Assembly: GCF_907165205.1 (NCBI RefSeq)
Contig: NC_058190.1
Span: forward strand, 10,486,001-10,550,000
Source of the DNA: Coccinella septempunctata
Lineage: Eukaryota; Arthropoda; Insecta; Coleoptera; Coccinellidae
DNA: 64,000 nucleotides
Direction of reading: 5' to 3'
Part shown: in pieces, positions 42,952-52,284 of the stretch
How positions within the stretch are numbered: position 1 is the first letter of the stretch
Layout of the letters: each line of letters opens with the position of its first letter
Program-made: the position numbers and the translations under genes
The notes under the pieces: model-generated
The model's database searches: none
Told to the model about the DNA's origin: nothing
What the model saw: the letters and a program-made list of their open reading frames with translations, nothing else

Positions 42952-44200
42952 TCAACATTTATTGGCGAGAGATGGCCCTACACCTCCCCGCGGTTCTTGC
43001 TGGACAATAAACTGAATGAAATATCAACCAATTTGGTTTAATTTCAATTTTGTTTTTCATTTATATTCAGTTTATTGACTGAGTAGGGCATATTTCCACC
43101 CTTTTTTTCAGATTTTCATCGGAAAACCTATTCAATAACTTCAGGAAATGAAATGATACTTTCGAAATATTGTATCTCTCAACGCTAAGCATCGTAAGCA
43201 CTATACCTCCCAACGATCGTCACTTGCGGCGTTGCCGCTTGAGGCGCACGGCCATGTCTTTAGACGGTCGTGATACTATTAATCATATCAAATTTTCATC
43301 AAATTATATCGAGTAGTTTGAAACTTAATCTACTAAAATGGATTTCCAGTGGCGTCATTTAGGAGGTCGTATCTTCGTAGGGAGGGCTGCTAGGAAAAAA
43401 AATTATGGGAACTTGTCATCTTCATTTTTTATGTTCTATCTGAATCCGAGAGATTTCTCACATTTTCCGGGACACCCTGTATAGGAATAAAAAACTTCCC
43501 CAACGACAATATCAAACAGTTATAGGCAGAAAGATCAAGACTCTGAATAACACATGTTCGTTATATTAAAAAGATCACCGTTTTCTCAAGAAAGCTGATG
43601 CCGTAAAGGTGTATGCATACTGCATACATACTAGATATATGTGAGGTATTCATTTTGATTTTTGAGAATGCTTCTAGGTTAGATCTTGATATACATAGAG
43701 TCAGAGCTTATAGCTATTCCAGAGATTTTAACCATATTGTAGAAAAAGGCAAGCAGCTTAGAGGAGCAGAAAGAAAAATAGTGAAGAATACATTGCTTCT
43801 TCATTCGACACCGATGGATCAGCATCAAAACGATGTGTTACACCTGGATATGATGCGGAATTCTATGCCATTGCAAGCCAAAGGAAAGAATGCTTTGGAC
43901 AAGAAACTTATAGGAGTGTGGAATTATTCTCGTTGAAGCCGTCTCACATATTGGATTTCATCAGATCTCTGGAACTGGAAGGCGAGCTGTAAAGGGCGCG
44001 ATGAACACAGCTCTGTAAGGGGGCACAATAGACCTTAAGGTCGCAGTGAACTGCAACCCCTTCTCAATACTCACTATGATTATACATACACCTGGATGGA
44101 ACGACTATCTTAACTTCAAAAATTAGAGGAAATGTTAGATCTGAAGCAGTCTATAGAAAGCTTAGAACATAGAATAACAGGAAAAAGCTGTGACGGGAAT
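42952..44200 (+). other. No recognised gene; unknown frame at 43613-43936
   Basis: A plus-strand frame reads ASRLDLDIHRVRAYSYSRDF and HIVEKGKQLRGAERKIVKNT. It is lysine-rich, has no recognisable family and may be a remnant. The phrase gggacaccctgtataggaat near 43470 is a sequence I associate with dispersed insect repeats. A partly inverted acgatcgtcac/gacggtcgtga pair sits at about 43213-43272. Confidence 0.3.
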
Positions 44201-44434
44201 TGTGCGACGGAAACGGCCATATTGGTCTTCCAAGTTTTGATTTGAAAGCTGGCAGACTTGGAAGTCAAATGAACAAAGTGATTTTTTACCTTAATTTTGG
44301 TAATTTGGATTCTAGAAATTTGCCGGAAAAAAGGGTTTTGGATATTTTATCGTGAAAACTTGGTATTTAATCTAGTGAAATCAGTGTTATAATTCTTTTT
44401 AGTATTCCCACATCATATCACAAAGTCGGAAAAC

Positions 44435-45562
44435 ATGGTTACTTGTGCCGCTTGTGGCTATTGCTCAACATTAAAAAATGAAAATTCCAGTGTTAGACTT
44501 CATAGGTAGGTGATTTTTTAAGATGAATATCAGGTATAAACTATGAGTTTCTGAATTTCATGACATAACAAGGTTATCCTATGACAATAACACTCCATGG
44601 GCGTAGGTGATGTTAAGTCATAGACCTTATAATAATACCGTTAAGTATATAGCCAAGCAGTGTTAGGCGTGGTAAATTTCCGCTTTGATTATAAATTGGA
44701 ACGAGCGTGAAAAAGCTTCCGACTTTAAGTCCGAGTTTACGACTATGCTTTCCTAATTTTTTTGATTAATCAGAATCAACTGACTATTGAAGTTAGTTTT
44801 TTAGAAACTTCATTGTCCTACGCCACTGTTGAAACGGAAATATAAGTTGGCCATATTTCTCCTCTATTCCGGACAAATTGAAATGGGCAATATGCTCTTT
44901 CTTCTATATTCTAAGATGGAAAGGCTAAGGAAGAAATTCTAGCTAAAAATGACAGGGACTGCAACGATATACTTGATCTGATTCTCATGCAGAAAGTTCA
45001 TCCCGAATATATAAAATCGGTAGCAGTTCCATTTCACGTATATGTTTGGAGTAACGAACAAATTCCGCTCAGTAATAATACAGAGACGCTGCACCTAGAT
45101 TCAACAGGATCTGTGATTGGAAAGCCTCACAAATCTTTCAAACAGGTTTATTATTACGCTGGTGTGATTCAATTACCCAGAAATAACCGAGTATGTCCTG
45201 TTATCGAAATGGTTTCTTCCGAACATGATGCTGGTGCCATTGGGTCTTGGTTATGGAAATTCGAAGCCCACTGCGCAACTAAAAATTCGAAAAAATTGCC
45301 CTTATTCGAAATTGTCGTCATTCATTTCAGTTCGGCATTTTTGAATGCGGTTCCAATAGCTTGGAATTCAATATACCTCAAAGAATATTTGGACATCACA
45401 TTTGATGTAATCAATAATTCGAAACCATTTCCAGCAGACAAAATGAAAATATGTATCTGTTGCTTGTATATGATGGGCATAATGTCAGGGGATAAAGAGG
45501 CGAATTTTTCATATAATACGGCAAAAATTCAAATGAAAGAAATAATTTTGATGTATTTTTAA
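44435..45562 (+). pseudogene. THAP-linked DDE transposase remnant, superfamily uncertain
   Basis: Exon 1 from ATG 44435 reads MVTCAACGYCSTLKNENSSV and RLHR, ending at a GT donor at 44506, and looks like the start of a THAP finger. From about 44918 a long frame reads AKEEILAKNDRDCNDILDLI, PFHVYVWSNEQIPLSNN, LHLDSTGSVIGKPHKSFKQV (first catalytic-type Asp), VYYYAGVIQLP, VIEMVSSEHDAGAIGSWLWK and FEIVVIHFSSAFLNAVPIAW. The last usually reads VV-D-FS, so the second acidic residue is His here. It ends at 45560 just before the Penelope arm. MULE-like and Kolobok-like families are both possible. I am sure only that it is transposon-derived. Confidence 0.6.
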
Positions 45563-45637
45563 AGATCTTATTTTAATTTGATAACTGTTGAGAGGGTCCT
45601 TGTTGGTCTGGGTTAAAGAGACTCAATTTAACAAAAT

Positions 45638-45674
45638 GCCGACGTTTCGATTTATTTAAAATCGTCTTCAGGGC
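45638..45674 (-). ncRNA. Hammerhead ribozyme motif, left pLTR
   Basis: On the minus strand: GCC, core CTGAAGA, stem II CGATTT/AAATCG with a short loop, core GAAAC, GTC at the cleavage position, GGC closing stem I with the 5' GCC. Core and stem II are perfect. This is the minimal type I form described for Penelope-like elements. Confidence 0.75.
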
Positions 45675-45753
45675 TCTACAATAGATGGTAAACATTAAGA
45701 CGCTATTTAAAGAAGGTAGCATTACAAATCAACAAGAAAAATATTAGAACAAT

Positions 45754-46013
45754 TTGGAAGGATTCTCTCATCCAGCTAAAATGAAAGATAAAAACACTGC
45801 ATTAGCTGAACATTCTTTCAATGAATTACACTCGTTCGATTTCGATAGTGTTAAGATACTTGATTGCCAAACTAATTCAAGTAAAAGGTTGTTTTGTGAA
45901 ATGCTGGAAATAAAAAAAGAAGTAAATTATCTCAATAAGAGGAGTGACATTGAGAATTTGAACACGGCCTATTTCAATATAATCCAAAGAATAAGAAATC
46001 TCACATCTTAACG
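45754..46013 (+). pseudogene. Penelope GIY-YIG endonuclease, C-terminal part
   Basis: DKNTALAEHSFNELHSFDFD is followed by SVKILDCQTNSSKRLFCEML and EVNYLNKRSDIENLNTAYF, ending at a stop at 46011. 'TALAeHa...gH.FDF....iLd.e.n..kR..lEmihI......N.r.D...ls..Y' is the highly conserved end of Penelope ORFs and includes the Glu of the endonuclease active site. Reverse transcriptase and the GIY-YIG motif itself are absent, so this is a 5' truncated copy. Confidence 0.85.
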
Positions 46014-46439
46014 TAACATTATTCATGTTCGTGTGTCTACATATTGTTTCCTTCCCTTCTTGACATATATGATTATTTTCACGTTGAATATATTTCATTT
46101 TCATTTCTGATTAATTCTAGTCAAATTCCGTAGTATGCCTGTTATCATAACATCCCTCAATTATTTATTACTGAAGACAATAGAGACCAACTGACAATGT
46201 GAGTAGCTTCAATTTATCTCATTGAAGGGTCAATAATAAATACTCTGATGTAACCAAGTTCTAAATTTGTTCGATCTTTTTTTCCCTTACCCTTCATTAA
46301 TGTTTGCTTTCTTTAGTGGATTGTTCGTATACAAAACTTTCTATATATGTTTCCTTCCAAATTGTTCTAATATTTTTCTTGTTGATTTGTAATGCTACTT
46401 TCTTCAAATAGCGTCTTAATGTTTACCATCTATTGTAGA

Positions 46440-46476
46440 GCCCTGAAGACTATTTTAAATAAATCGAAACGTCGGC
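46440..46476 (+). ncRNA. Hammerhead ribozyme motif, right pLTR
   Basis: The inverted copy of the left motif on the plus strand. Core CTGAAGA, GAAAC and GTC are intact and stem I is GCC/GGC. One stem II pair is broken (CTATTT against AAATCG). Confidence 0.7.
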
Positions 46477-46533
46477 ATTTTGTTAAATTGAGTCTCTTTA
46501 ACCCAGACCAACAAGGACCCTCTCAACAGTTAT

Positions 46534-48159
46534 AAAAAAAAGAAACAAATAATGGTCGCATCTTTCAAAATAAATGAATGGTTATCATTTTGTCAATGGT
46601 TTATGAATTTGCACATAGTTTTGAATTCGCCAACGAAAACTCTGCAATTTCAGTCAAGTCTCAAAACTCTCTTGGAAATATTTTGCAGTTCTGAAGAGGT
46701 AAGGTAGAAAACAAAGAATAATTAAAGGCTATGACTAGAGTCCCGGCTCGGGATCTGTGTCCAGTCCCGACTGACGAAATCAAATGACTCAATCACCAAA
46801 CAAGTCTCTTGGCCTTATTCGGGATCCTTGTCCAGTTCCGACATTGTAAAAGGGCTTTAAGGTTATGATCGCGAATCGTATAATATTATTTGTGAATAGT
46901 TGCGACAAAATTCAAGGAGTGATTCCCTGTCAAAAAATAGTCATCTTAGAATTTGAGAATGGGAGGAGCAGCAAAGTATGCAGTTTTAACTGGTGAGAAA
47001 GTTGAGAATTGCTTAGTGCAAATTGAACCAGAGGAATTGCCAGACGTAATTTTTTATTCAGAAGTGAACTTCTTTCTTACGGCCATGCTTGACTAAAACA
47101 GGTGATCGAGAAAGGAAGCTGCCAGATATATTTGTGAAATGTATGTACGAAATAAAGATACAATGCTGCGGCACCTCAATAAAATGTATTTTTATTTGAA
47201 CTGTATGAAAATTTAGCCAAAAAGGTAAAGGTAGTGGCTCTGTTTGAAATGTTCACCTCAGATGTTTCATTTCAAGATTGCTCTTTCTTCCCTTCATAAA
47301 TGTGATGATTTGAAAATAAAATATACTCAAACAACATATTTATCTTTAACTAAATGCACGACTGAAATATGAATCATTGAATCATTTGACTGGGTAAAGG
47401 CTTATGATTTGTACTGAAAATTGAGTTTTTCGCTACTCCTGCTTAAAAATTTCAAAGTACCAGTGCAGTGCATCCATATTTTAACATGGCTGTGACTAGA
47501 GTACCGAGTCGGGACTCTAGTGCAGTGATTTAATGGATGAACATAATACAACGAACGAAACTTCTCTATACAAAGAAAGGCCTTTTTTCAAATTTTTTGA
47601 GAGTGCCGCTTACGAACAAATCACAATGATCTTGATGACACTGAAAGAGTTCATCCAGAAAATATATTCTTCAATCAAAATTTTTCAAATATTATATTAT
47701 TGAAGAAGTATGCACCCTTTTTATCCTTACGGAGTACTCCTCTGATTAAGGATATCGATAATAATAATAAAGTAATGGTCCCATTAAAAGATATTTTGGT
47801 AAAATGAAACATAATATTTTGAAATAGCAAAAAAGCTAAAAATGTAGTCGACTGTTCAGAAAAATAAGGAAATATGTTCTTTACACCTATGCTGAGGAGA
47901 AACATAAGCTGAGTGATAAGAAAGCTGTGTGCAATAATAGCGTCAAAAAAGCGGTGTTCCGAAGACATGGGTTTGGAATCACAAGAATTTTGGCTGAAAA
48001 AAATGAAAAAAAGATAGAGCAATTTTGATGAAAGCATGTTGAACAAATTATTTAAAGTTGACGACTCCACACAGCCATGCCTCTACTCTGGTGAAGGTTA
48101 ACTCGATGAAACTGCAATTTGGTATGGATGTGATATTTGCGAAGGATGTGTTCATGCAT
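46534..48159 (+). other. Mostly unrecognised; short direct repeats and possible zinc-finger fragment
   Basis: The phrase gactagagtcccggctcggg near 46731 has related copies at about 46815 and 47491. A plus-strand frame MGGAAKYAVLTGEKVENCLV starts near 46960 but matches nothing I know. Just before the LTR, ETAIWYGCDICEGCVHA near 48112 has a Cys pair spaced like a PHD-type finger. It is cut off by the LTR at 48160. These may be parts of one older element. Confidence 0.3.
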
Positions 48160-49403
48160 TGTAATGAGAAAATGGGTTTTCCAACCTATTCCCTCATTTT
48201 AGAATAATTATTTTAGTTTTCCTTTTTAAATAATTTTGTTTCGAATTAATTTCCGAGAAATCTTTTCGAATTTCCAATTCAGGATTCCGACATCGTTCGG
48301 AATTGTAAACATACCGCACCGTTTTTATTCCGTTTTTATTTCCTAAAAACGATGTCGCACCGTATAAAACATCCTGAATTGGAAGATAACCGAGTTTTTT
48401 TTGTCCGCTAGCACAGATAAGTCGAAATTAAGACGTTTTCATCGACGCAAAATTACCGAATTTCGACTGTCGGGCACATCTGATTTCCGCACCCCCCCTG
48501 TGGGTATAAAATCAGATGTTCCCCCGCAGGCCACTTCACTTACGTTTTTCACTTAAGATTAACTTGCGAATTGTTTTCAGTTACTAGATTCGAATTACGC
48601 TTAACCGCCTTACCTTCCGCCGCCGAGTTTCACTAGAAGATTTCTTTTTTTTGAGTTTTGGGTCTCACCGCTACGAATACGAATTTTCTTTAAGTTTCTT
48701 TTTCTCATTGGGTGATTTTTTTTTTTGGAAATTCGAGAGTGCAAGTGGCCGAAGAACCAGAGGTAAGACTACACGCCGTTATTTTTTTTAATATTGGGAC
48801 TTCAGTTTTTCCGTCTCTCATACCCGAGTCTGAGTTCCACCCCTACTGTCATTAAAGTACCCTGCAGGTGCGGACGCCCAGGGGGTACCGAAGACACTTG
48901 GGGGTGGCTCACCCTTTCCCGAAATTTCCCGTCTTATCTAGCTCACCCCTACTGTCATTAAAGTACCCTGCAGGTGCGGACGCCCAGGGGGTACCGAAGA
49001 CACTTTGGGGTGACGTACCCGTATTTCTGTGCTGTCTTTTATCCCCTAACCCGGCTGAAGTCCAATATCTGTCCGTCAAGTGTACGTCTCAGGTTCTGGC
49101 TGGCGAACAACTCCGTTAACCCCCGTATACCGTTGAGATCGGATCCAATGTTATTCCGTTAGTTTTTGCCCTGTAATTCTCACCGATTTCGAGTCTCTGA
49201 ATTTTGTAATAGTGCTAGTTGTGTACCCCTTTTTCGAATCGACAAATAAAAGTTGTATACGTTGATTCTGCCTATCATTGTGCGTCGCTAACATCCTAGA
49301 CACAAGGGAACCCTGTCTCCGGCTAGTAGCTGCCGGGGTAGGTTTGCTATTCTCCCTTAAAGAATAGCTGGCGCTCGAGTCCGCCGAGGAAAACCACATT
49401 ACA
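48160..49403 (+). repeat. 5' LTR, 1,244 bp
   Basis: Begins TGTAATGAGA and ends CACATTACA. A TATAAAA box lies at 48505-48511, directly followed by a block nearly identical in the other LTR. AATAAA occurs near 49243. A 106 bp unit starting cccctactgtcattaaagta is repeated in tandem at about 48840 and 48946. Confidence 0.85.
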
Positions 49404-49407
49404 AAAA

Positions 49408-49425
49408 TGGCGCCCGAGCAGGGAC
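49408..49425 (+). promoter_or_regulatory. Primer binding site, tRNA-Lys type
   Basis: TGGCGCCCGAGCAGGGAC starts five bases after the LTR. It differs at one base from the standard complement of the tRNA-Lys 3' end used by several retroelements. Confidence 0.85.
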
Positions 49426-50439
49426 CGTTCAGAATCTACCAGGAAACAACTGAGGTGAGAGACAATAACCGGACAGTGAGTGAATTCCCGAAACAGTGAG
49501 TAAAACCTCAGAACAGTGAGTAACTATTCCTTGAACGGAAAACTGTGAAAAATAAACTTGAACTGTGTTTTATTCCCTGCCTCTCTGTATTGAACTGTTA
49601 TACTGTGAATTGAATTGGACTATATTTTGAAAATTTTCCTACTGTTGAACCCCGTTGAAAATAATTTGTGATTATTCTTTTTGCCGATTACTGTATTGAT
49701 TTGTTGAAAACTGAACTGTTATTCCGCCGTTATATCAGTGAAAATTATTTCCGATTTCTAATTGCATATTTCTGATTTATTGAATTGAACTGTTTTAATT
49801 TCACATTGAAGGTGAGTGAATTTCCGGACTTTGAAAAATTGAAAATTTATTGTCGCAATTGGTAAAATTTAACAGAGGTGATTTACCTATCGGTTCAATA
49901 GGGAATCACCTATTACCTGTTGATAACCTATCTACCTGTTTTCTATTTTCTTTTGACCTGTACTGTTGAAACTTACCGATTATTTCTGATTTTTCTGAAA
50001 ACTGAAAGTCAATTATTGTGATTTATTTTCTGGCTATTGAACTTGAAAGACTGTTTGGAATTTAACCTGTGCGTTTTGGTGCTATTCGAATTTCAGGAAA
50101 TTTTTCGGACTATACGAAGTGACTTGCGATTGTGTGCGGCATTTCTCGAATATTTTCGGACTTTAGTGGGACTGATAGAAATTTTTTTCGAGTAACGTTG
50201 GACTTTAAAAATTTTTTTTTGAAATTTTTTTTGATACATCGGGACTTAGATTGTTTTTGATATACCGGGACTTAGACTTAATTTTTGTTTGGGGTACACC
50301 GATACCCACTTCGAACTTAAGTGAATAGGTTGGCTAACGATTAACTTACCGGGTTGGACTTAGAACTTAAACGGATTGTGAAAGACATACCGAGTGTGAA
50401 ATATTGGTGCGTTCTGAATCGGACTTAGTTGAATATAAT
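49426..50439 (+). other. Untranslated leader of the gypsy element
   Basis: About 1 kb between primer site and gag, without a coding frame. It is rich in short repeats such as gaactgt, gttattccg, and cgggacttaga (about 50240 and 50268). Confidence 0.7.
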
Positions 50440-52284
50440 ATGTCGAACATGGATGTGAACCGGTTACTCAGTGATGAACTTACATTCGAATTACAACTGA
50501 GGGGACAATCGATACCCGGTACTGTGATGACTAAACGGAGTCTGCTACGACAAGTGCTTCAGTCTAATGAACCTCTACTACCCCCAACATCATTGAATCC
50601 CGCCTCCGAGATTGAGATCTGTCAAAATAAACTAACCGATTTGGTGGAATCCCTTCAGAACTTCAATCATAGTAATGCGGCTAACGAATTTTCGCGAATT
50701 TACACCAGATTAATACACATTCAAGGCAGGCTGAACTTTATTGTCACCACAGACACAACACAGTTACAATTGATTGAGCAAATGAAGGTGACTACAGATA
50801 AGGCGTTGGAGACACTGGAGGAGCTACGTAGGAAGAGTAATGCTGAACAGCCGCAGACATCCAACCGAGATCACAGGTCTCTTTTGGATGAGGAGGTGCC
50901 CAGTTCACCTGGGATGTCACCGATCCAACCGGAGAGGTTATCAAAGGTTGAGACATCACTTATCGACTTAGGAGATGGTGTCGATCCTCCTGCTGTAGTT
51001 AATGTCTCACGTACCGGTACACCTGTAAGAAATCCAACATTAGAACGGGTCATGAATGAGACAAGGCAGACATGTAGAGCATTACTACAACAATTACCAG
51101 CGATACCTCTCACACAGTCACAGGACTGTGGGACAACAACACCTGAGGGCCCGACACAAAGTAGATGGATTAATTCCACACGAAGGGTGTCTTTTCCACA
51201 CTTACCTGCACCGTGGATAAGTTCTGACCGGCCAATTATCACAACACCTGCCAGATCGGAACCGGAGTCTCGATCAACAGTACCAACTGTTCCGGTACAC
51301 AAATGGAACATCTCCTTTGATGGCACTGGTAGTGTGACCGGATTTCTTGAAGAAGTGGAGAGACTGGCTGAATCCCGTAAAGTGTCCCTGGAACAAGTTT
51401 TCGAATCAGTGTATGAATTGCTGAGAAAGGATGCAAGGGATTGGTTCATTCCCCGGAGAGGTACTTTCGAGGACTGGGAGGATTTTAGCAACCAGTTAAA
51501 AGAAGCATTTCTGCCAGTTAATTACGAGGAGAATCTGTTGGAGGAAATAAAAAGGCGAACACAAGGCCCTGAAGAAAAGTTGCTTCTATATGTTACCCGG
51601 ATGCAGAACTTGTTCCAGAAACTCACCTATGCAAAACCATCCGAGGTGGAGCAGATCCGGCTTATCCGACAGAGGTTGATCCCGCCCTTACAGCAGGCCT
51701 TGGCCTTCCAGGAGACCAAGACTTATGATGAACTTCTCCGTAAGGGAAAGGTTTTTGAACTGGTCCAGTGGCAGATGAGCCAGTACACCCGGCCACCCTC
51801 CAAACCAGGTTTTGTGGAAGAACCTCACCTGACGTACAATTCCCGTCAGCTGAACCGATATCAGGCCAGTTTTTCTATGGACACCGGAGAGCAGGTTCAC
51901 CAAACAACTGATCACAGGGAATCGGTCCCGCCGTCACCAGCCAACCAGACACGACTTTCTCCGCCGAGGGAAAGCCGTCCAGAGCCACCCAAGTCCAGAG
52001 AGTCAATAGCCCAGCGACAGGAATCACACCGTCCGACTTCTGGAGCCAGGTCCGAAGGTCGATCCAGACCTGCAACACCGCCACCCCGCCGTCAAGCCGA
52101 AAACAGCCACGCTGACCGGACCGAACCACCATCAGGGAGGAGAGTGTCCTTCCAGACACAGTGTTTCCGATGTGGTGGATATGGCCACATGCGTCGAGAG
52201 TGTCGCAGGCCACCGAAAATCTTCTGTTCTCGATGCCAGAGGGAAAACATTCTCTCACGAGACTGTCCGTGTTCGGGAAACTGA
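50440..52284 (+). CDS. gag: Gypsy gag polyprotein
   Basis: 614 codons, no interruption. I start at ATG 50440 (MSNMDVNRLLSDEL) because the frame upstream lacks an ATG. A second ATG follows at 50449. It forms the virus-like particle and packages the RNA. The N-terminal half is variable and Ser/Pro-rich. KWNISFDGTGSVTGFLEEVE begins the retrotransposon Gag domain near 51301, continuing through DWFIPRRGTFEDWEDFSNQL and LKEAFLP to RQRLIPPLQQALAF. A Pro/Arg-rich linker precedes two zinc knuckles: CFRCGGYGHMRREC (52163-52204) is a canonical CCHC, while CSRCQRENILSRDC has Ile where His should be. The C-terminus overlaps pol, which lies in the -1 frame. Full length and intact frame suggest a recent, possibly active lineage. 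Confidence 0.92.
   Translation: MSNMDVNRLLSDELTFELQLRGQSIPGTVMTKRSLLRQVLQSNEPLLPPTSLNPASEIEICQNKLTDLVESLQNFNHSNAANEFSRIYTRLIHIQGRLNFIVTTDTTQLQLIEQMKVTTDKALETLEELRRKSNAEQPQTSNRDHRSLLDEEVPSSPGMSPIQPERLSKVETSLIDLGDGVDPPAVVNVSRTGTPVRNPTLERVMNETRQTCRALLQQLPAIPLTQSQDCGTTTPEGPTQSRWINSTRRVSFPHLPAPWISSDRPIITTPARSEPESRSTVPTVPVHKWNISFDGTGSVTGFLEEVERLAESRKVSLEQVFESVYELLRKDARDWFIPRRGTFEDWEDFSNQLKEAFLPVNYEENLLEEIKRRTQGPEEKLLLYVTRMQNLFQKLTYAKPSEVEQIRLIRQRLIPPLQQALAFQETKTYDELLRKGKVFELVQWQMSQYTRPPSKPGFVEEPHLTYNSRQLNRYQASFSMDTGEQVHQTTDHRESVPPSPANQTRLSPPRESRPEPPKSRESIAQRQESHRPTSGARSEGRSRPATPPPRRQAENSHADRTEPPSGRRVSFQTQCFRCGGYGHMRRECRRPPKIFCSRCQRENILSRDCPCSGN

Larger units (their letters stand above)
45581..46533 (+). 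mobile_element. Penelope-like element remnant with inverted pLTRs
   Basis: The arm 45581-45763 reappears inverted at 46352-46533 with only a few mismatches. Between them is the C-terminal part of a Penelope GIY-YIG endonuclease. Each arm carries a hammerhead motif. Inverted terminal repeats (pLTRs) flanking a truncated body are typical of Penelope-like elements. The insertion follows directly on the stop codon of the THAP-linked transposase. Confidence 0.85.

Noticed and set aside
47675..48070. Minus-strand hydrophobic frame as a membrane protein
   Set aside because: Its hydrophobicity follows from A-rich plus-strand sequence read in reverse; no signal peptide or family pattern is convincing.
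48112..48159. PHD-finger host gene cut by the LTR
   Set aside because: Only one Cys pair and a few residues are visible, too little to call a gene.
50871..51491. Long minus-strand open frame opposite gag (206 codons)
   Set aside because: It mirrors the gag coding strand, resembles no protein, and is explained by codon composition of the opposite frame.
52241..52247. GGGAAAA as the gag-pol frameshift site
   Set aside because: In the gag register the codons are AGG GAA AAC, so the heptamer is not positioned as X XXY YYZ.
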